This document shows, one piece after another, positions 55,787 to 64,000 of a stretch of 64,000 nt of DNA (positions are counted from its first letter, which is position 1; every line of letters begins with the position of its first letter). The position numbers were made by a program, and so were the translations under genes. The stretch comes from Seiridium cupressi (Eukaryota; Ascomycota; Sordariomycetes; Amphisphaeriales; Sporocadaceae). The stretch covers positions 186,001 through 250,000 of the forward strand of contig JARVKI010000057.1 in the NCBI GenBank assembly GCA_036674765.1, in the 5' to 3' direction. The notes below the pieces were generated by a model. It did not search any database, had not been told where the DNA came from, and saw only the letters and a program-made list of their open reading frames with translations.

Positions 55787-58631
55787 TGCCAGCGACGTTG
55801 GACTTCTACTTGGTTATGTAGCCACGCCTCGGATGAGTCTAAGTCTTGGCATTGAACTTCCCCTAATGTCTTGCCTGAGGTGCATGCAACCACGTATGAA
55901 CGTATTCTTCCTATAGGAAACTGTAGTCATCATCTCATTTGGCGGACGAAGACTGTCATCCCACCAGAGGCGGATATCATTGTCAGCATGAATCATAATA
56001 CAGCAATTGTTGAGTATCCTAGCAGTGACGAAGCACGTCCCCTATCGTGCTGGTTTATGTGTAGATAGTAGAATCTGTATGATGTACACTTGTAACGCAG
56101 TTAAGTTTGACTTTTGCGTCGTGGAACTTGACGATGTGAGATATCCGCCACTGTCTAGCACTAACCAGAAGATGAAGCCAGACTGGTATCTGCGTGAACG
56201 GCGGGACTGCAGTTTTCAGGCTCGCCTTGGGAAGTTTAAAGTTTTCAACACCATGGAAGACCGTCTTTGATATCAAGTCTCCTCACTGGTATGCCGTCAT
56301 GTTTCAGGCAGGCCATTTGTTTGTAAAGGAGGCGAAAGAGGCTGAAAGAGATAGGTATCGTTCTCTCTTTGGAGCTTGTGATGAGCCTGCACAAATAACT
56401 TGAGCCTAGCCAAGCGACCACCGAGGTTACTCGGGCCTGTCGGAAACACTGATCAACGTGTTCGCAACGATTGACCTGATCTGTCAATAATGTTGAGATG
56501 AGGCCATTCAATGACGACAGCCTTACAGTTGCTTCAGGCAGGAACCAAGCTTTGTTCCATTGAGCCGGCTGCTCGATGAAATGACCACTGTCTTTGGAGT
56601 CTGGACATCTCGTTAGGTGAAGGTTTCCGGATTTTTCCATGGGTAGCTGAAGCCCCCTGTCAGCAAACATCGGTGAAGTGGACCGTAAACCAAAGTCGAA
56701 CGCGGTGGTGATCGGCATTGGAAGATTTCAAACCTGGTCCTGTGCTCAGACTCATTAGACTCAGACCCCAGACCCTTGAGCTGTTGAACGGTGGGTCCAG
56801 GGACCCGGAAACCAGGATCTGGCTTTGAGGAACTGCCAATGCCCCGGCTCAAAATGCTCACGTTGGTGGTTCGATGGGTCACGGATTCGGCCTTGAGTTC
56901 AATAACAGAAGGGACGGTGGCCAACTATTGACAAGTCTGAACATCCCGATTTACCTTACTCAAGCTCTCCTTGTTCTCGGGCATGATGCATCAAGCATCA
57001 GCAGCTCGTCAAGTCGCCCAAACCGTTGCTTTGACGGATTGCGCGACAAGCGGCTGGCGGAACCAAAGGTCACGCCAGGGATGCGCAGTTACCAGGATCT
57101 GACCGTTGAGATGATAATCGTCGCTGCAAAGGGGCCGGCCTTGTCATTTTTTGCTCCCAGTGATTAGGTTTGTTTTGGAAGCACACACACCAGACACACA
57201 GGCGTTGCTTTGCACGTAGCAACATAGAAGGCAGATCTGATTGAACCCGCTTGACACAATTTCAGAATCTTGTCGAGCAAGCGGACTTGTGAATGGTAGC
57301 AACGAGGCGTCGTGGGCACTACATTACCCGAGGCTAAGATACACTGCCGATAACGCTACGGCCAGTAAATCCTTTAGGCGGCTCACTACTGGCGGGTATG
57401 TACACTAGGAGCAGCTGACAGCTGTGTAGTTAGGCCCCAATAGTGATCCGATAGCCCTACATAGTACCGTGAAATCCCCTGGAGCTCAAGTGAGTGGGAC
57501 ATAACCGAGTCCAGACCCCCACGCGCAGTCGACTGACCTAACGGAGTTTACATTGCTCAGTCTATTTTGCCCACGAACCATGATCTATGCGATTGGGGAC
57601 GGTGACGGGCGTTTCCCTTTTCGCACGATGGCGTGCTTGATGGTATTCGAGGCAATGTTAGTCGCACAGACGGTTCGCAACAACACGCATGGACTTCTAT
57701 TACCCTTATCAAACCGTGCAGATGCAGGCAAGGCTCCAGTTGGACTGCTGAGATTGATATGGTTCTACCACCAGCGCGCGTTCCGCAGCCTGACCTTGTC
57801 TGTCTTTTCGGGAACGAGTCACTGCACCTATGAAGAAACGCCTTCGTGGAAAGTCAAATTACGGATTGTGGCACCTATCAGAAGGATGCTTGGTCTGCAA
57901 TCGCGATTGAAATTCCATCTCCCCTAAAGCCTCATTGCGAGCCATGAGCAGATGGAGATCGCCAATTCCATGTTTGATAATCGACGTTGGATGAAGCCTG
58001 ACATCATAGTGGTTACGTCTCGTCTTGTCCGTACCGAGCCAAACCGTGGTTCTAATGGATCGCCCCGTAACTAGAGCTTTTCCGTCGTTCTGGTGCATCT
58101 CGTGGCAACCCTCGACTCGGAGCGTCCTCAGCGCTGTGCTCACAGTGGAGCGGTATACTCTTCGTCCAATCGACAACCACGGTTATTAGCAAACATTAGT
58201 ACTACACAAGTTCCCTAAAGCCGCTGTCACTCTGTCAGTGCCGGGGAGTTGCAGCGCTAGCGTTAAGCTTCTGCTGCTGGCAGACTGACAGCAGGGGCGC
58301 CGTATTGCGATCAGCGGCTCGTAGTGCCGTATGCGGGGAGATGAAGGCCCCACGATGCAGGAACATTTCCCGACTTGGCAATGGTTTCGATGACAGGCCA
58401 GGGTCAACCGCATTGTACGATGGAGCTGGTATCCACGTCGTATCCCTACCAGCATGGATATTCTGACTGTATCGAACGTACTCCAAGCGTTGGCGGGCAG
58501 TCGGCATCGGAGTCAAATGTCCATCACCATAGAGAACCTGGCCACTGTGACGAAATGGGAACCCCCAAAGAATTTGATGCAGCACAAGGATCTATCAATG
58601 GGTCTCGATCGGTATAGGGGAACCGAGTCCA

Positions 58632-58637
58632 TATATA
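58632..58637 (+). promoter_or_regulatory. TATA box of the secreted-protein gene
   Basis: TATATA about 158 bp upstream of the ATG, followed by a C/T-rich leader, as is common in highly expressed fungal genes. Confidence 0.45.
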
Positions 58638-58789
58638 CCGTGGGCGACCAGCTTCCTACCGTCGAGTCTCTTCTTAGATCTTCATCGCAGTCTCAAGCCA
58701 ATTCGCTCACTCAGTCACTCCTTTACCAACAATCACTACTTCAACTTAGTCATTCTTTAATTCCTAATTCTAAATCTTCAACCGCCACA

Positions 58790-59454
58790 ATGCAGTTCTT
58801 CAAGTACGCTCTTGCCGCCGTCTCCATTGGCTCTGCCGTTGCCGCCCCGGCTCCCGTCATGCAGGCCCGCGACACCACTGTCGTCAGCACTGTCTACAGC
58901 ACCGTCAGCAGTGTCAAGTCTCTCGTTGAGGCCGAGCTCTCCAACATTGATTCCGTCCTGGACAACGTGGTCAGCGACGATGTTGTTCCTCTGGTCAACA
59001 CAGCCCTTGGCAACATTGTCACCGAGGTCAACGGTCTCATCAGCGACATCGTTCCCCTCGTCACCGGTCTCGTCTTCCCTCTCGTCGATGGCGAGCTGGA
59101 GAACGTCCCTGACCTCTTGACTGAGGTGAAGGGTCTCGTCTCCGACATCGACTCCACTGTCAACAACCTCTTGGGTGCCGTCGTTGGTGGTATGTATTCG
59201 TTAGCCTATCATGTCTTCCGCTCCAAGGTAACTAACATTTACCAGATGTTCTCTCTGCTGTCAAGCCCGAGGTCAAGGCCGTCCTCGTCCTCGTCTCCCC
59301 TCTGCTCGCTCCCATCGCTACCCTTGCCCAGGGTGTTGTCAACACTGCTACCGGCCCCGTTGTCAGCGATGTCTCTGGTCTTATCACCGATATCGACAGC
59401 GTCGCCAACGGCATCGTCTCCCCCATTGGTGGTCTCCTTGTCAAGGTTGCCTAA
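58790..59454 (+). CDS. small secreted protein with internal helical repeats
   Basis: Two exons (58790-59189 and 59246-59454) encode 202 aa; the 56-nt intron has a clear CTAAC branch site. A signal peptide covers residues ~1-19 (MQFFKYALAAVSIGSAVAA), with a likely dibasic-like or Gln-Ala-Arg processing site just after. The mature part lacks Cys, is rich in Val, Leu, Ser, Asp and Asn, and consists of amphipathic segments. Three imperfect repeats occur: VNGLISDIVPLVTGL (residue 80), VKGLVSDIDSTVNNL (113) and VSGLITDIDSVANGI (176). Codons are strongly C-ending and the leader is CT-rich, so it is likely highly expressed and extracellular or cell-wall associated. It may be a hydrophobic-surface or effector-like protein; no known family was recognised. 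Confidence 0.88.
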
Positions 59455-60529
59455 ATTCAGTTCACACTGATATAACGAACTTGTCAATATTCTTGGATAC
59501 CCCTTTATCTCATGGCGGAGTTTGGAAACGCGTTTTGGACTTCTGGGAATTGCATGCTCATGACTATATGCTCGGATCTTAGCGTTTAGTTTAATTCAAG
59601 GCATAGAGCTATCTTGGGAAAACATCTCGTGGTTGCGTAGACATCCTGAACCTATCTCTAACCTAGACATCTGGACTTGACATGACCCTCTATCGGAATC
59701 ATCACTGTCTTCCGAAAGCTTGACTATGACGCGAAACTTTTGGTATCTCTGAACCGTAAAATCGTAGGTGGACATTGGATTGTTATGTTCTTGAGTGGGG
59801 GATGACCAGCATTTACTAGTTATTGAGGCTGTAACATGGTCAGTTGGCATATATTATTCGGCAGAATGGTATTTGAAAAGTTGAAAACGGTTCTAATGCT
59901 CCCTGATGCGATCGCATCGCTGCAGGGGCCATGAATAGCTTCGGGGGACTCCCCTTGAACACGCTCTAATTTCGCTTGGTTGTGTAGTTCTTGCTGGTTG
60001 ATTAGATGCTTGCACAAATGCTGCGCGAATTTACAACGATGATGAACCTGCCTGTCCTTTGTAAACAAGTTCCTTAGGATATTACAAGATTTATTGGGAA
60101 GAAATATAATGTAACACGAATATACTGCGCTCCGCTTAATGCTCAATTTGAAAGCTCTTGGTTTGGCTTAGTATACCTATCCGATGTTATCCTAACACAG
60201 ACGCTTCAGCGAAAATCAAACCAATCATGGCCCTTACCTCAACATCCTCTTCCTTCTGGGTACCAAAGTTGTTTGCTGAAGGTAATTTATCTCTTGCAGG
60301 CGCTTTAGTCAACCTCGATCTCTTGTCTTCTGTCAACGCCGCCTGAACGTCTTCGCTTACCAGAACTTAAAGAAGGCAATCACATGCGCAACTTCTCTGA
60401 TTCACCTCGAACCACATTTTGATTCAATACTGAGTGAAGTTGCACCTTTAAAATTGAAGATCTCTTCATATTTCAGGCTCAACTTCACTTTTTACCAACA
60501 CCTAGAACAATTCACGCCACATTACACAA
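59455..60529. other. intergenic region, 1.1 kb
   Basis: The 3' flank of the secreted-protein gene and promoter of the ankyrin gene. No coding signal was seen. Confidence 0.4.
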
Positions 60530-62186
60530 ATGATCAGCGCCATGGACTCCTTCCAACTTCCCCAGACGCGACCTAAGCTCACAGCCCTGGAGTCTGTACT
60601 TCTTTCGAAACCCATGAAGAGGTCTTTCCAGAGTTTGGAAGAGCATATACACGAAAGTACAACATATGATGTGCAAAATTCTCCCTGGCGGCCGATGAAA
60701 CGTCCGCGCCAAAGTCAAGGATCTCGTCCCAAATCACCAGTTGCATCGGCAAGGCAGTTGCGAATTGAACCTATGCTGGTTCGTGTTGCTAAGCTTTTTT
60801 TTCACGAACCCAAGGATGTGTTTCACCTCGCCTGTACCTGCAGAAACCTATGGGGGTGGCTGAAACTTGAGATCTATCGCACCGACGTATTGAATGCGGA
60901 AGAGCAAGAACGCCAAATTATCTACAATAACAAGGCCCTCAAAAATTCGATGTCTTCCGCCAGGCTAGATGCTTTGATGGCCAACTCCCTACAGAGCTTC
61001 CCGGAAGCTGCCACTCGACTGCAACTCTTCAATTTGCGCCCGAACATTCAGAGCAGAAGGACCTTGTTACATTATGCTGCCGCCAAGGGCAACGCGGATA
61101 TAGCAACGAGGGCTGTTGCTGCCAGTGCCAGATTCTGGCCGGGATATCTTGATGTCAAGGCTCAAAATTGCGTTCCGTTGATGCTTGCATTGATCCGCTC
61201 CCAAGACGAGATCGTCGAGCTCCTGGTTAAAGCAGGTAAGAACCCGAGATCATTTCCTATCATCCATGGCCTGTTCGAGGACTCATCATTTCCTAATTGC
61301 GCAATTTTGGTTTCTGAACTTGAGCTCAAATCAGCAACAATGTCCACAGCGTGCCCGAAGACGAGATAGCTAACTCCAAGGATTGAAAGGATGTTTTGTG
61401 GACGCATGGCACGACGAGCCTAAGAATGCCAAAAAGCTTGGGCGTGGGGGATGTGAGTTCATCAAGGGCATCGACGTCCAACGTGACTTTTACAAGAAGA
61501 CCGGCCTCCTTTACTCACCCCTAAGTTATTCGATTGCCCTACGTCGCCGAGAACAAGCACTTTTTCTTGCAAAATTTACGAGAGATGGTGGCCTCTCACC
61601 AAAAGTGAACAATAAGACGCACATTTCGCCGCTGCATCTCGCTGCATTTGGGGGCATGGCAGGCGTCGTAAGAGCTCTGCTGGAGCGAGGTTATGATAAG
61701 TCCACACCTTTGTCAGCATTTCGGAATGCGACACCTTTGGACATGGCAGCTGTAGGGGTTGACAGAAACCAGGATGTCATGCAGATGCTCACTGACGGTG
61801 GATCACAGTATTCGAGCTCAGCCGAACCGTGGATGAGGGCACTTATCCACCATGCTCCGCATAATGCCATCTTTCTCCTGCAGCGCCAGGCTTCGCAGCA
61901 GAAGCTTTCGAGCCTGACTCGCGAAGTTCAATATTGCCTCGACTCTGATGAACTCCTACCGGCACTGGAATGGATAGTCGAGAACGATGACTCTCCCACA
62001 ATTCGACAGTATATTCACGATACCTGTCACGAGATGATGAGAGCCAAGCGTGGTGTTCCGTCAGCGACATTGAATTATCTTCGCGGCAAGGAAATCATGG
62101 AGCCGATCAGAAATGTGCCCAAACATCCTCCAATACCGGCCCAGATGGGACCATCGTCAGAGGATTCTATGGTGCTGGATGATTAA
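60530..62186 (+). CDS. F-box-like and ankyrin-repeat protein
   Basis: Two exons (60530-61235 and 61381-62186) encode about 503 aa; the join VKAG-LKGCFVDAW keeps phase across a 145-nt intron with a CTAAC branch site. A second ATG at 60542 is a possible start. Residues ~85-125 resemble an F-box: LRIEPMLVRVAKLFFHEPKD followed by VFHLACTCRNLW. Ankyrin repeats follow, for example RTLLHYAAAKGNADIATRA, VPLMLALIRSQDEIVELLVK, and HISPLHLAAFGGMAGVVRAL with LLERGYDKSTPL. The tail is Pro-rich then acidic. F-box/ankyrin proteins often act as substrate receptors of SCF ubiquitin ligases; the F-box call here is tentative. Target unknown. Confidence 0.85.
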
Positions 62187-62772
62187 AACGTAATATTCAT
62201 GAGACAGCAACATATTACGATGGTTGGGGGTGGGAAATCGAGGTCATTCTTGTACTTGATTCGGAGGACAGTAGATAAGGTCCTGGTGACTGCGCAATTT
62301 GCGTGTCATAGATCGAAGTCAGATATCCTTTTTCATGATAAAGCAACCCATTTTAGAAAGTCTCTATGTCTTACGAGGCCATGCATACACATCTAGGGCA
62401 TGCACCGTGGCTCTTTGGCCCTAAACACTGCCTAAAGAGTTTGGGTAATGATATTCCCGACCTTCAACTTGTGGAAAGACTTCAGGGCCACGGTAACCCC
62501 CGCCAAAGCACGATTGCAATGACTATGCCGTACCTGGAGCCGCTCCACCCCCGATGGAGCTTCGGAGGAGAGTGGGCCACTCAATGCTTATGTTCCCTGC
62601 CGATACATGTGCACCCCCCGGGAATTCCGAGCGATAAACGACGCGTCACTTGAGAATGCCGAGAGGTATTTGAGCACTCGCGTGCGTATAAAATCTCGGA
62701 CCGGTGCATTATTGAAGGCAATAGTCTTCACAATCCTAAGTGGTTGACCGGCGCAGGTCAACTCTGATAAAA
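62187..62772. other. intergenic region
   Basis: Spacer between the ankyrin gene and the carboxylesterase gene. A short TATAAAA (62687-62693) lies about 80 bp before the ATG and is a plausible TATA box. Confidence 0.45.
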
Positions 62773-64000
62773 ATGAGCATGAAATATGTTTTCGGAATCG
62801 CCGTGCCACTATTCTTAACAGGGACCTGTGCGACGAATTGCCTCAAGACCATGGCAACAGCCTCGTCGAGCATCGCGTGTGCTACTTCCGACCCGAATTC
62901 CACGGCGCTCGTAGATCTGACTTATGCACTTGTAAGCATATTTCGGTGCTATTCCACGACCTCTATAGCCTATCATCAAGGACTAACATTTCTGATTTGT
63001 TATTTGTGCTCTTGAAACATGAGTTCAACCCTCGATAATTGGCCAAGCACCCGCAAAGAGGAAATCGCTAACCTCGTATGTCGTAGTATGCCCCTCAAGT
63101 CACCATATCTCCAGACAATAGAACTTACTACAACTTCTCGAACATCCGATATGCAGCGCCTCCTGTGGGAAAGCTCCGGTTTCAGGCGCCGGAGGACCCA
63201 GTCAACAATCGTTCCGCGGGTATTCAGGATGGGAAGTATGGCAAAATTTGTCCTCAAGCCTATGCGCCTTGGCAGAGCACCGCACTCGTGATTGCACCTC
63301 CGGGCGAGCATGAGAGCGAGGACTGTCTCTTCCTAGACGTTGTGGTACCAAAGAACATATGGTACCAACGGTGTCATGTGTCGAGACCTGTCATTGTTTG
63401 GATACATGGTGGGGGGTACCAGATAGGCGCCAAGTACGGCACGCCTGATTCGAATCCGCTCGGTCTGCTGGACCGCAGTTTCGTGGATGGTGGAGAAGGG
63501 GTCATTTGGATTGGGCTCAACTACAGAGTAAGCATGGACAGCTAATTAGACGACGATCAATGATACTGAGCCGCATATTTAGCTTGGCGCATTTGGATGG
63601 CTTCAAGGCGACTCATTCACTTCAGCTGGAGGAGTCCCCAACGTCGGCCTCTATGATCAGCGGAAAGCGCTAGATTGGGTTCAGAAATACGCGGTACTAT
63701 TTGGTGGTGATGCCAACCGCGTCACCGTCATGGGTGAATCCGCTGGGGCCGGCGCCATCCTCCATCACATCACTGCATACGGAGGCAGCAAAGACACCCC
63801 GCCATTTAACCAAGCTATCGTCCAGTCTCCGGGTTACGTGCCACGGCCATATGCATCTCAGGCAGAAGACTCGTATGCTATTCTTCTGGCGAACGCCAAT
63901 GCTTCGTACTTAGAGGAGCTCATCAGCCTGGACACCAAGGCTCTGCAAGGAGCAAACAAGCTGTCTCAGTCGTCTGACTTCTATGGCACATTCCAGTTCG
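62773..64000 (+). CDS. secreted type-B carboxylesterase, cut by the window end
   Basis: The gene continues past 64000. Exon 1 (62773-62931) has a signal peptide (MKYVFGIAVPLFLTGTCA). The region 62932-63115 must be spliced, but the exact small exon or introns could not be settled; a mid-gene exon ends at 63527 and the next starts at 63583. Recognisable parts are YYNFSNIRYAAPPVGKLRF, EDCLFLDVVVPKN, the oxyanion-hole HGGGY in VIVWIHGGGYQIG, IGLNYRLGAFGWLQGD and the nucleophile elbow GESAG. These define the alpha/beta-fold carboxylesterase/lipase family. It is likely extracellular and may hydrolyse esters or xenobiotics. No in-frame stop occurs in the visible last exon, so the gene looks intact here. 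Confidence 0.88.

Larger units (their letters stand above)
55045..58789. other. 3.7-kb gene-poor tract
   Basis: No convincing gene. It contains a 9-bp minisatellite (55733-55786) and, near the right end, the promoter of the secreted-protein gene. Open frames here lack domains and do not splice into longer products. Confidence 0.4.

Noticed and set aside
57553..57927. 124-codon frame in a gene-poor tract
   Set aside because: No domain, signal or splice partner; composition is not like neighbouring genes.

Overview
The window is nuclear DNA of a filamentous ascomycete (Pezizomycotina). Genes are spaced, monocistronic and on both strands. Introns are mostly about 48-180 nt with GT-AG ends and CTAAC/CTGAC-like branch sites. 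The gene content is typically fungal: PTH11-type rhodopsin-domain receptors, a 14-TM DHA2-type transporter, the Swc3 subunit of SWR1, cobalamin-independent methionine synthase and UNC93-like transporters. PTH11-type genes would fit Sordariomycetes, but the sequence does not fix a genus. I saw no tRNA, rRNA, CRISPR array, secondary-metabolite core enzyme or autonomous transposon.

Layout. 0-10.6 kb: a membrane-anchored cytochrome b5-domain protein, a large coiled-coil protein, an UNC93-like transporter, a frame-broken carboxymuconolactone-decarboxylase-like gene and a GNAT acetyltransferase. 10.6-14 kb: no gene seen. 14-22 kb: Swc3, an ABHD12-like serine hydrolase with two unusual splice features, a small basic protein and a PTH11-like receptor. 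22-25.6 kb: gene-poor. 25.7-36 kb: N-myristoyltransferase, a second alpha/beta hydrolase, a second PTH11-like receptor and a DHA2 MFS transporter. 37-42 kb: two orphan single-exon genes and a decayed secreted intradiol-dioxygenase-like gene. 42.7-55 kb: methionine synthase, a large low-complexity protein, an unknown 241-aa protein, two inverted copies of a short MITE-like element, a 2',3'-cyclic phosphodiesterase and a UPF0303/YBR137W-type protein. 55-58.8 kb: gene-poor, with a 9-bp minisatellite. 58.8-64 kb: a small secreted repeat protein, an F-box-like/ankyrin protein and a type-B carboxylesterase cut by the window end.

Housekeeping genes (NMT1, methionine synthase, Swc3, CPDase) are interspersed with accessory genes (receptors, transporters, esterases, secreted proteins) and gene-poor tracts holding degenerate genes. 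I see no cluster working as one pathway. The most interesting signals are small: an 8-nt microexon that encodes the oxyanion-hole His-Gly of the ABHD12-like hydrolase, an apparent GT-CG intron in the same gene, a 26-nt microexon in the large 46.6-50.1 kb gene, and the inverted pair of MITE-like elements at 52.4-52.8 kb. Exon coordinates were worked out by hand from reading frames and splice motifs. Family names rest on recognised motifs; no database search was run.
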